Of a stretch of DNA of 64,000 nt, positions 52,801 through 64,000 are shown piece after piece (positions within the stretch are counted from its first letter, which is position 1; each line of letters opens with the position of its first letter). This stretch comes from Proteromonas lacertae (taxonomy: Eukaryota > Sar > Bigyra > Opalinata > Proteromonadidae). The notes beneath the pieces are model-generated. The model saw nothing but the letters and a program-made list of their open reading frames with translations, had not been told where the DNA came from and did no database searches. The position numbers were made by a program, and so were the translations under genes. Location of the stretch: assembly GCA_002245135.1 (NCBI GenBank), contig NGBS01000587.1:62001-126000 (forward strand), in the 5' to 3' direction.

Positions 52801-55800
52801 TGGTTTATTATTCATTATATTATTATAGTGATAATGAATGTAGATTTTTACCACCAACGCCAACAGCAAGAATGTTAGAAACATCATCAAACTATTCAAC
52901 TGAATATTTAATGAAATCTTATGAAACAAATGTAGAAGGTTTGTTTGCTCAAGTTTATATTCCACCACCACCAAAGAATGTAGTTTTACATATAATCAGT
53001 GGTACAGCATTTGTAGTAAGATGGGATGATTTTGAATATGAAATAAGTGAAGAAGATAACTTCACAATTGGTTATTTAGTAGAATGGTCAACAGATTATT
53101 ACTTTGATAGTAAACAATATGATTTTACAGATGAAAATTATTATCATATTCATAATTTAAATAGTAGTTATGTTTATTATGTTAGAGTTTCTACATATAT
53201 TGATTATAATAAAGATCATTACAAAGTGTTTAGTACATATCATTTAATAGAATCAAGTGGTTCAAAACCAACCAATGTTGTTCCATATAAAGTGTCTAAG
53301 ATTGAAGTTCAGCCATATTTATCAAAACCACCAACAATTCAATTGAATTGGAATGCTCCAAATACAAGTGCTGATGGTTATCCAGAAATAAATGGTGGAA
53401 AAGTTATACAGTTTTATCAAATTGATGTTTGTACAGATGAAAACTGTGATGATTATAACACTTCATTTATTTATATTAATAATGCTGATGATAATGAATG
53501 CATAGATGGATGTGAATGGTTTATTGCTCAACCATTGATAATGATTGAAATATTAAATGTTAGTGAAGAAATCCAGTTTAATTTCACTTATGAAGATGAA
53601 TCTATTTCAATGAAATTACCAATAGAAAGTGCTGAATATTCTGAAACAGTTGCTGAAATAGCTGAATTGATTGATTCTGAAACATACTTCGACATTAGAT
53701 ACACTTATTATAATAACAATTACTATTTAACATTTAGTAACTTTACATATTCAAAAGTGAATGTTTCATCAATTGATTTAAATATAACTGCTGAATATAA
53801 TATCAAACCAATTCATCCAGAAATGATAATACCTGGTACAGAATATTACATTCAAATTACACCATTCAATGAAGTAGGTAAAGGATATTCTGCAATATCA
53901 GAATCTGTTGTTCCTTACAGTTCACCATCAACTCCTGAAGATGTATTGGTCTATCCTGCTATTGACAATAAGACAGTATTAATGTTGAATTGGAGTGATA
54001 CTATCAACAGATATGGTAGAGAAATAACAAAATATACAGCTTACTTTAGAATAATTCCAGAAAAAGAAGAAGAAATACAAGATGAAGAAACTAGTACTAC
54101 ATTTGTAGAAATGACTGAAACAGAAGAAAGTGAAGAATTAGTTACTGAATATCCAACAAAAGAAGAAGAAATAGGAAGTAATGAAAATAACAATAATAAT
54201 GACAATGAAAATGAAGAAGAGGAAGAAGATGATATTTATTTATATGAAAATCAAACCATCAAAATTGAAGATGTAATATGTGATGGCATTCGATGTTGGG
54301 GAAATATAACAGGATTAATACCTGGTAAGAATTATTCAATTAAATTATCAGCAACTAATTGGGTAGAATCAAAGAGATCAAATATAGCTAAACCAAGCTG
54401 TTTAGAGATATATCCAAAATGTATTCCATTATCCATTCCAAGACAAATTCCAGGAAATGTCACAAGTTTCTATGTTGGAGGACATTCTGCTTATCCTAAT
54501 TATTTCACTGAAAATGATTTAGTTGTTTCATTTGATTATAATAATACTGAAAGTGGTGTTATTCCTGAAGAATTGGAATTAGAATATAGTTATAGTAAAG
54601 ATTTTAATCAAGAGAATGAAGTATTCAGTTTTACTCCAATACTAAATACAACAAATGTAATTATTAATAGTAATGGATTGATGCATTATGAATACATAAT
54701 TAGAAACTTACAATCTGGTGTGAATATTTATGTAAGATGTAGAGTAAGAAATTCAATTGATTTTGGATTATACAATACTAACTATACAATAATCTACAGT
54801 CCATCAGAACCACCACCATTTGAAGTAAGACATGTTTCTGATGGTTCAAAATATGAACAAAGTACATCCATTGATTTAGTATCTGAATTACCAAGTAATA
54901 CTCATGGAGGAACTGTTAATAGATTATTATGGGAAGTATCAACTAAAGAATTTGATAAAATTGAATATTTAACTCATCAAGTGGTTGTTAGTAATGATAG
55001 TTGTAATTATAGATTGTTATATAATAGTAAATACTTCAGTTGTAATATGAATTCATCAGTCTCAATTGAATATATACAGACTTGTATTCAGAATTTAGAT
55101 TTGCCAGAACATGTTGAAGTGAATGGAACTAGTGATAATTATACTATTACATACTATGGAAATGCATCTCCTCATTTAAATATATCAGTGAAATATATTG
55201 TATCTGAATGTGAGAAAGAAGATGTAACAGTTGAAACAGTTAGTATATTTGAATCAACAACAAAAGAAGAATATCAAAATGGCGAATATTCAATTGGTCC
55301 TAACAGTTATCCACCTTTCTATATTCCAAGAATACATAACTTGAAATTCAATACTGATTATTATGCTAGAGTATATGCAAGAACTGCTGTTGGTTATTCA
55401 AAACCAAGTGAACCAATCCAATTCCAAACACAAAGTCAATCTCCAGATGCAGTAGAGAATTACAAGGTATTTTATGTTAATGAAACTACATTATTTGCAC
55501 AATTTGATCCACCAAAATATATAGGAACTGGTGAAAGTTTGTCCTATAGAGTAGAAGTATCTTTATACAATCATTTTATACCTCATACATCCTTATATTT
55601 GAATCATATTGATAGTTATGTTACTGGATTGAATAGTCATACTTATTATTATGTCAGAGTTATACCAGTTACAACACAAGGCGATGGTACACCAGCATTT
55701 ATACAAAATCCAATAACTCCTATGACAATAGCTGAAAAAGTTGATAATTTGAGTTTTGATAAGAGAGATTTAACAAGTGTAATATTGTATTGGAATAATA

Positions 55801-58800
55801 CAAATGATGATTTAGACTTTGTTGATTCTTATTTAGTTGTTGTTTATCCAAAGAATTATACACAAGATTATCCACATGGTTTAAATAGAAAGATATTATT
55901 GAGAACAGATGAATCGAAACAAACATTTACTATAACTGTTGGTGGATACACAACTTATAGATTAAATTCAACTTGTTCTGCTGATGAAATAGTAAATGCA
56001 TTACAAGGATTATTATCTGTTATAAATGTTAATGTTAAACTATATGATAGTGATAGTAATAATGATGAATCAACAACTGCTGAAGATGATATTACATCAA
56101 CCTCATTATCAGATGAAAGAGTGTTTGAAATTGAATTTATTAATGATTTTAATGATTATGAAATAACTGTTGTGAATTGTACATTTGAGACAATAGTTAA
56201 TGGAAGTGCTCCAATTGATTATAAGACTTATAAAACAAATACAACTACACAGTTCATAATAGAAGATTTAATATTTGGTCAAGAATATTTCGTTTCAATC
56301 CATTCACATAATAATTTAGGTTATGGCGAACATTCAGAATATTTAATTGTTAAATCAAAAGAAGTACCATTAGAACCAACATTTACATTAGAAAACTATA
56401 ATTCAACAACAATAAAGTTGTTATATGATTAGCAACGCTGTAGATAATGGAAGTCCATTAACAAATTACATAATTACATATAATAATAAAGATGAAGCAT
56501 TTAATGAAGAAGATAATATTGTGATTAATAAAGAAATTAATTATTATATTCAAACACTTACAATTGATGCAGCTAGAGATGGTTTAAATGGAAGTTTCTT
56601 TTTATATTATGGTGATGATTGTAAAGGTGATTATAATTATGATTCACCATTGTGTTATGATTGTATTAATGGTAATATTGATGAAAGTGTTATAACAATT
56701 AATAATAATAATAATAATGGTTTAACTTTATATCCAACTGAATTTGTTCAAATTAATGGTAAAGAATATAGAATTTGTGCAAAATCATTACAGAAAAATG
56801 AAAATACTAATAAAGAATATAGTATTTGTGAAATTGATGATATATTAAAACCACTTAATTTGACTGAGAATATAACAAGTGGATATATCTTAAGATTAAG
56901 ATCATTTGTAAATGAAGTAACAATACATTCTGAATCAAATGAGATTGAAATAATTAAACCAGAAAATAATACATATGAATTATATACAAATGATTATATA
57001 GCCTTAGCTGATCCAACATTACCAGAATATCAATACACAATTGTATCAGAGATAAAAGGAAGGAATGGTAGAATAAAGTTAAGTCAATTGAATTCTCATA
57101 CAATAGATATTGATCCAGAAATATATGGAGATAAAATACCATTATATTTAAAGCCAAGATCAAAGAAATTAGATATAAATATAATCAATGATATGATAGT
57201 GAAAAAAGCATTAGAATTTATCGATATTGTTGGAACAATTGATGTAAGCCAAGAGAATAAAGGAAATGGATATTTATGGAGAATTACACATATAGAAAGT
57301 CCATCAAAACCAAAACCATTATATATTAATCCATTAGATTTGAATAACGGTAAAGGTGATGAAGTATCAATAGAATTATATCCATCTGAAGAAATGTTAA
57401 TAACTGATTTAGAAACAAATAGTATAGTTTATGTGAAGTTATCTGCTTGTAATGCAGTGGGTTGTTCTAGTGAAGTAGATTCTTCAATAGTAGTAATGAC
57501 AATCTTAGCTAAACCACCAATTCATGGTAGAATAACACCAATACAAGATAAGTCAATTCACTTAGAATTTGAACCATCTGATAATGATGGAGGAAATGAT
57601 TTATATTATTATATTGTAGAATGTAGTGCAAATGAAAACTATGAAAATAGTAGTAGAATATACAAATATCCAAGTGAATATAATCCAATCAAACAGATAG
57701 ATAATGTTATTCTCTCAACTAAAAATTTAATAAAAGGTACATTTAGATTATCATATTCATCACAAATAACAAGACCATTATCTTGGCATGCTTCAAGTTT
57801 AGATGTTAAAAGTGCATTAGAAGAGTTATGTAATGTAGAAGAAGTTGATGTAATAAGACATAAACTAACAAATGGTTATTTATGGTCAATTACTTATGTA
57901 AATATGAAATATCAAGGAGATTTAAGAAAGTAATTTGAAAGTATATCAATTAGGTTTGTTATATGAAGATAATATGAAAGTAAATGAAGATGTAATGACA
58001 GTTAGAACAGTTAGAACAGGTGTATTACCATTTGATTATTTATATAAGTTTGAATCTTATGAAGAATATCCAACTATCTATTGTAGATTAACATCATACA
58101 GTGGTGAACATACAGGTGAAGAAGCTGTAGTGTATTATGATTATAAAGAAGAATTAGAATATGCACCAGTAGCAATAGAATATACATATTCATACCCAAA
58201 TGCTACAACAATCACTATTGAATGGGAAAAATCAGATTTTGATGATGTTGATAGTTATTTTATAGAATATGATTTATATCCAACATTTATGATGAAATGT
58301 ATAAATGGTAAAAACTGTTTACCAACTGATTTAATATCCTTAGATAGAATTGTATTAGGAAGTAATGTTACTAAATATGAAATACCTTACTTATATCCAG
58401 GTAAACAGTATTATGTCAGATTATATTCAAATTCAACTGAAACAGGAAGTGTAAGTAGTTATTACACTAATCAAACACCATTAATTCCACATGAGAATCC
58501 AGAAGCTCCATATGGTGATATTCATTCAATAACATCCAATTCTGCATTAGTTGATATGACAATATTAAATACTTCAGTTCCAACTGGTTCAAATGGTTAT
58601 CATATTAATCATACTACTTTGTATTATCAAAATAGAGAAGTAACAGTATATGTGATAGAAATGAAGAGTAGTGAAATGAATAATACGTTTAGATTGAAAT
58701 ATTCTAATAAAATATCCAACTGTATTGTTGCTAATGATAGTTTAATAATGAAGAATGAAATCAGTTTATTAGTTGGCATTGAAAATGTAAATGTAATAGT

Positions 58801-61800
58801 TATTGAAGAAGAAAATGAAGAAGAAATGGTGAAATATCAAATATCAATTGATGGATTATTATCAACTGAAATTGAAATTGAATTTACAGAATGTGAAAAT
58901 GTAATAGAAAATATTGAATCAATTTCAATTAGAAATATGAATAAAGGACAAGATGTATTATCATTAACAATAGTTCAATTTTATGTTGATAATATATATG
59001 AAAATATCAAATACAACTTCAATGATTATTCATTCACTATTGGTGTTGATTTTGAAGGAAGTTACATGTTATCAAATATTACAGTTTCAGGTGAAAAATA
59101 TACAAACATTTTATATTATGATGAAGATAATAGTGATGATGATTGGGTTTTATTTGTTAATGAAAAGATACAAGTAGATGGAGTAGAATATATAGTATTG
59201 AAAGTAGAAGATGAAAGAATAATCATCAATAATTATTTAACTAGAAATATCAATGGTAGTGATTTATATCGAAAAGATAATTTGTTAGGAGAAATAACAA
59301 AATGTTCTGTAGAAGAAGGAAGAGATTATGTTGTTATTGAATATGAATCAGGAACAGTAAATTCAACAAAAAAGTCAGGTCATTATATGATCAATAACAA
59401 TGTTGTTTCTTATAATAATTATACACAAATTCAAGTTAAAGATTGTGAAAGTATTGCTGGATTGGTTTATGTTGAAAAACAATCAAAACCAATTCCATAT
59501 TGTAGTGATATTGAATATTTCAAAAATGAATTAGAATCATTAAATGGAATAGGAAAAGTAGAAGTTAATAGATATGGACCTGTTAATACAGAATGTAGTT
59601 ATTTAGTTACATTTAAATCAATAATAGAAATACCATCATTTAGAATATATTCATTGAAAGAAGATAATCCAATGACTTCTACAATATTAGAACAATCAAA
59701 TGAAAACGATATTACATATGATAAAGTTAAAGAGTTGAGTGTTGCAGTAAATGAATCACAACAATTAATAGTGGAATCTGTAGATGAAAATAGTATGATT
59801 GAACTAATATACAATGGATTATCTGTTAAAGTTCATTTCCCATTCTCTGATGCAGATTTGAAGTCATATTTATATGAATTATTCCCTGTTAGTAATATTG
59901 ATGTATCTTATAAATTGAATAATGATAATAATAAAGGAATATATACAATCACTTATAATAACAATTTTATTTTTTTTAATAATAATTTGAAATGTAAATC
60001 ATTAGATGAGAATGTTAAATGTGAAGTATCTGTAATTTATCATGGCGATTTGCCTGAATCACAATCATTATTTGAAGCTGGTGAATATGATAAAGAATTT
60101 TATGTTAAAGCATCAGTGACTAATCTTGATAATCAAGAGAATGATGAAATATTAACAAAAACAAATGTTTTACCAATGATGTATGAATATGGTTCAAAAC
60201 CAAAACAACTCTCTAAATTAGATGTAAATATATTGAATGCAAGACAATTAGAAGTAATATACGAAGATAATAATAATGAAAATAATAATGTTGATCAATA
60301 TAAATTGGAATGGTATACTGAAGAAAATTTACAAACTTCAACAATAGAAATATTAATAGAAAAAGGTGAAAATTCTGCATTTTTGTATGGTCAAATCCAG
60401 TTTAAATATTTCACTACAACTTATAAAATATCTATTGATTCTAATGAAACTGTAATAGCCAATGCAATAATGTCAATACCAGATATTTCACATGTTTATG
60501 TTTATATTAGACCAAGTTATAATAATGAGAGTTATAATTGGTTTATAGAGTTTGATTCTGATTTGACAATTAATTTGTATGATTTTGATATATTATATGA
60601 TGAAGAAGTGTTGAAAGTGACAGTATTAAGAAGTAATGGTCATATAGAGAATTATGATTTTAAATATATAACAGCAACTAGTGAATATTGTCCATTATAC
60701 ACAGATTTAGATAGAACTGATTTAATTTGTCAAGATAATTTCAATTATTTCATGATATATGTTAATTATAAAGATACAGGAGTAATAGAAGGTAGTTTTG
60801 ATTTGATTTATAACAATATAAAGATTGAGAAAATATCACTAAATGAAGTAAGTTATAATATTGAAGAGTTGTTATTAAAGAATTATGATTTAGTTACTAA
60901 AGTTACAATACATAATGATGATGTAAAGAATGTTAAGACTTTCTTAATTATAATTTATTCAACAGAAAAATTAGAAAGATTCTATATAGAATCCAAGAAT
61001 ACAAAAGCATTAGTTTCAATTTCATCAACCTTATATTATCAATGTAAATACATTTACAAAAGGAAATAACAGGAGAAATACAATTTGAAATTGAAGGATT
61101 AACAACTAAAGCAGCAGTATATGATGATAATAAAACTAAATTTGAAGATAATGTAGAGAGAGTGTTAAAAGAATTACCAATCATTAAGAATGTATATCCA
61201 ATAATATACAAACCACAAGTAATATTACCAGGTAAATGGAGGTTATTTATTAAAAATGAAAAGAGTGAAGTTTATAATTTATATACATCCAATTATCTTG
61301 ATTCAATAAAGAAGGATATGAAAATCATTATTGATAATACTGTATTTGTAGTAGAAAATGTAAATTCAACATTATCATACTATGAAGTAAGATTATTGAA
61401 GGAAAAGAATAATAATATTAAATATAGAGATATTAAAGTTATAAATGGAATAAATGTAATTCCATCAATAGAAAAAGAATATGGTTTTACGTTGTATTTG
61501 TTATTCCAAGATAGTAAAGTGCCTTATAAATATGTTAATATCGTTTCATCATTGAATAGTATTGGTACAGAAATCACAGTTTATAGACCAACAGGAACAC
61601 CGAAATATATTAATGTAATAGGTAATAATTATAGAGAATCGACATTTATAGTAATTAGACAAACATCAGATAAATCTTTAAGTGGTTATTATGTAAAGAT
61701 AGTTGATAATGAAAAGAAAGAATTTTGTAGTTCTTTAAGACAAGTGAATCAAGATATGATTGATTATTACAGTGAGAATTACAATATAATATTATCATTT

Positions 61801-64000
61801 GTTACTGATGGTAATACATATTATCAATACGAATTTATACATAGTGATGTTTATACTAACAAACCAATTAGCAATGAAGATGAATTGAAATTATTTACTG
61901 ATAATGAATGTAAAAGTGTTGTTGTTGATAAGAGTGAAGAATATGAGATAGTATATATTCCTAAATCAATTGAAACTGATTATGAATATAACTCTATTTA
62001 TCAATATATATTACCAACATCTTATTATACTGTAAGAATATCAGCTGTAAATAAATATGGAGTTAGTAAACCTATAGAAATTAAGCATATTTATACAGAA
62101 CCAAAATCAGATAGTATTCCAACAATACCAAGATCATTCTATGTAAAACCTGTGTTTAAAGGATTAGAGTTATATTATGATGAACCATTGTATTATGGTG
62201 AAGCAACTGAAATAGATAAATATATAACTCAATGTTCAACCAGTAGAGATTTCTCATCATTTGCATATTATAATGAAATATTGTCACAACATGAAATACA
62301 ACAGATTGACACTAATTTACCATCTGGATCTGTAGTTGATATAACATTTGGAGGAAGAACAGTGAATTGGACATTAGGCGGTGAAGAAACAGGTTATAAA
62401 TTGATGAAAATATTAGAAGATCTAACAGGATCAACAGTTTATCAACAATTCCCAATATATATTGATGGTAGATCAAAAGGTGGTATTTATAAATATACAA
62501 TTACATTTAACTATACATGTGATAGTATTGAATTATTAAAAGTGAGAAGTAATGGTTAGACCATTAGAAGTTAGTCAATATTTAAGAGTGACAAGAATTC
62601 AGAGAGGAAAGTGTAATTTATCTCCATTTGAATTAACCAATGAAATTCAAACTTTAAAATTGACAATTAATAATGATGATGAATTTAAATTAACATTTGA
62701 TGATTCAGATAAAACAGAAGTTATAAGATATGAAGGAAAAGATTTAACAGATAAATTACAAACAGCATTAGAATCATTTACATCAAGAATATCAAGAGTA
62801 AAAGTGAATAAAGTATCAAATGAAGATAATTTATATGAAATTACATTTACTTCCATTGTTGGTCATTTACCATTAATACATGTAGTTAATAATAATAATG
62901 TGAAATCAGAGAGTTATTACAAAGTAAGAGGTTTACAGAATAAAGATTATAGATTATATCCATTAGATTATAATACAACATATTATTGTAGAGTAAGAAC
63001 ATCATTAAGTGAATATACAAAACCAATTGAATATAGAAAACTAACAAGACCAACTCCACCACAGAATTTAACATTAGAAATATTAGGAATTGATTCAATA
63101 GCAGTGAAAATAATAGATTATGATTTTGAAGATGGATTTAAAGATGTTTTATATTATAGATTAACTTGGTATACACGCAGTGGAACATTTGCTATTCAAT
63201 CAATTCAAGTAGAAGTTCCAATAGTTAGACAATATGAAGAACAAGATGTATATATTTCCAAATCATTAAATTACTTCCAATTATTCTTATTATCTGAAAT
63301 AACTGAAGTATATGAAACAGATGTGAATGTTACAATATTATCGATGAAAATACAAAACGGATTAGAAAAATTTACTTTTATAACAGAATCACAAGTTGAA
63401 TGTAAAGATGAAGAAGCATATATTCATTGTCATGTTAAAATGTTAAGTCATTATGGTGATTTACCAATATTAACAACCTATCCAGATGGAAATAGTATTA
63501 TTTTACCAGATAGAGATGGTTCATCATTTGATTTTGGTGATTTTAGTATTTGTTATTCGGATTTATTCATTGAATGTACAGATTATATTCCATACAATGC
63601 TAGTAATGATGATGTGAAAGAAGCTTTATCATCAATTACTCAGATTGGACCAGTTGATGTGAGTAGATTAGATGAAAGAAATACACAAAGTACAAAATTC
63701 ATTTGGTATATAACATTCTCCAATGAATTTAGAGATGTAAAGCCATTATACATTAAATATGATAAATTCATATTAAGTCAAGATAAATTAACTACAAAGT
63801 TAATGCAAGAATCAAAATGGGAAGAAATGCATCAATCTGAACCAATATATGATATTAGATATACTTACAACATAACAGGTTTAAGTAATAAAGTAACATA
63901 TGTAATTGCTCAATCATACAATGATCAAGGATATAGTGAATATATTCGAAGTAGTCCAGTATCAATTATACCATGTGATATACCAGAAGTTCCACAAGAT
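37830..64000 (+). CDS. Giant secreted/surface Fn3-PA14-filamin protein, partial
   Basis: One gene of more than 26 kb, open at the right edge (no stop in the frame from about 62,555 to 64,000), so over 8,700 residues. It begins with a clear signal peptide (MMGKILNILVVLCLISFSS, ATG at 37830). The rest is extracellular in style: dozens of N-x-S/T sequons, tandem fibronectin-III domains (from about 40,200 and again 48,930-64,000), three PA14 domains, filamin-like repeats, and a recurrent ~70-residue module (G.F.L.Y ... T..I ... L......V.V ... Y.W.ITF). Acidic low-complexity linkers lie at 51,070-51,220 and 54,060-54,235. No intron was needed, in contrast to its neighbours. About twelve single-base frame breaks interrupt it (see findings). 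No membrane anchor is seen in the window. A role in adhesion or cell coat is inferred from domains only. Confidence 0.82.
40200..41520 (+). other. Fibronectin-III tandem, first cluster
   Basis: Within the giant protein. At least three Fn3 units are visible by PxxP.NL...SI.F.W....NGG...Y.I (SSITFTWQKP; LLVLKWYAPLDNGGLPVAHY; SIALSWEQPEY) and the closing Y.V.A.N..G.G.SS (YVTACNEKGEGKSSP). One ~70-residue repeat module (about 41,060-41,300) is inserted in the third unit. Two frame breaks lie at its start (about 40,205 and 40,270). Confidence 0.7.
43125..43545 (+). other. PA14-like domain 1 of giant protein
   Basis: Motifs ISGEWKGKIILPKDD, YIFYLNTSENVQLFINHSLV and FLILSWSSDSILKEVIPSS follow the PA14 pattern (W.G.I..P....Y.F......V.L.ID...+.. 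then L.W......IP...). PA14 domains are often carbohydrate-binding. Filamin-like repeats follow directly. Confidence 0.7.
43590..46090 (+). other. Filamin-like repeat block of giant protein
   Basis: Several Ig-like filamin/ABP280-type repeats recognisable by D..N....., GLY.V.Y.......Y.I.I.L and the closing SPF.L.I strand: KCSPFSLVIDSGF, NSPFSLEIIPNE. Filamin-type repeats next to PA14 and Fn3 suggest a rod-like extracellular stalk. One frame break near 44,120. Confidence 0.6.
46090..46500 (+). other. PA14-like domain 2 of giant protein
   Basis: RYFSQKWEGMINIPVADNYT, FYITTYNEVQLLIDDILVID and IKLEWSNRNIEKSVISSDYF follow the PA14 pattern closely, including the LxIDxxxxID strand. More filamin-like repeats follow (SPYKVNIYSS; LYNITYNITTAGEYTIKI). 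Confidence 0.72.
48385..48890 (+). other. PA14-like domain 3 of giant protein
   Basis: Starts GGLIGNYYASRWL, continues VSIRWVGYIQPLFTEVYTI and CKVIIDKKVIID, crosses a frame break near 48,685, then LLEADYYYSIVIEYRDN and IQLEWQSESQVKQIIPSERLF. That one domain spans the break shows that the two reading frames belong to a single gene. Confidence 0.72.
48900..62300 (+). other. Main fibronectin-III array of giant protein
   Basis: A long tandem of Fn3 domains, some with the ~70-residue module inserted. Typical units: VEVSWEKADD, ALEVYYKEPICSGGAAIVKY, IIVYWRPSLYNGGANITEY, LEVIYEDNN, with closing strands such as YTITAANYLEESEA and VRVFAYNMIGYSDPS. I count at least fifteen units by eye. Frame breaks near 56,425, 57,930 and 61,050. 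Confidence 0.65.

Noticed and set aside
38220-62560. Programmed +1 frameshifting at stop codons, as in Euplotes, to explain the breaks.
   Set aside because: The codons before the stops are all different (ATT, GAA, ATA, AGA, AGT, TTG, GAT and others). At about 38,870 and 40,205 the homologous module and Fn3 start (GYAIYIKSYPT; PSSPVNLDIYS) lie in the new frame well before the stop, so the shift is not at the stop. Any one-base insertion is trivially followed by a stop in the old frame.

Overview
This 64-kb window is nuclear DNA of a very AT-rich, flagellated protist, most likely a stramenopile. The clearest lineage marker is a fused triosephosphate isomerase-GAPDH gene (7210-9049, minus) whose product starts with a mitochondrial-type leader. 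That fusion is best known from stramenopiles and a few other protists. DAW1, an axonemal dynein assembly factor, and an EF-hand/EMAP-like protein point to a flagellum. Genes are split by tiny introns (mostly 25-39 nt, up to 47) that nearly all begin GTAT and end TAG. I placed about 40 by hand; in most complete genes the resulting coding lengths divide by three.

Layout. 1-7.2 kb: a pseudokinase-like gene running off the left edge, an uncharacterised 275-aa protein, an SLC12 cation-chloride cotransporter, a divergently transcribed SLC35 nucleotide-sugar transporter, and a decayed LRR relic. 7.2-12.7 kb: TPI-GAPDH, B-type cyclin, DAW1 and an HSP70 fragment. 12.8-24.9 kb: a pseudokinase-LRR gene, a 6.8-kb EF-hand/triple-EMAP gene, a CaM-kinase-like gene, a monopolin Csm1-like gene, and fragments of LRR and aldo/keto-reductase genes. 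25.7-35.1 kb: a roughly 3,050-aa HECT ubiquitin ligase. 35.3-37.6 kb: a small VWA-like protein, a truncated pseudokinase paralogue, and a polyprenol reductase (SRD5A3-like). 37.8-64 kb: one giant secreted or surface protein gene (more than 8,700 codons, open at the right edge) built of fibronectin-III, PA14, filamin-like and a recurrent ~70-residue module.

Most unusual observation: the SLC12 gene holds, besides seven ordinary tiny GT-AG introns, three introns that start ATATC (two with the U12-type 5' signal ATATCCTTT and a TTTCTTTAAY branch-like element). Protein homology and frame place their ends at AC, AA and AA. These look like minor-spliceosome introns with AT-AC and rare AT-AA termini, and with them the gene translates cleanly to 990 aa.

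Second theme: single-nucleotide frame breaks, about 18 in all and about 12 in the giant gene, often next to short homopolymers. Assembly indels are the simplest explanation; gene decay is possible. Third theme: a lineage-specific pseudokinase-LRR family with one near-intact member and several fragments, suggesting birth-and-death turnover.
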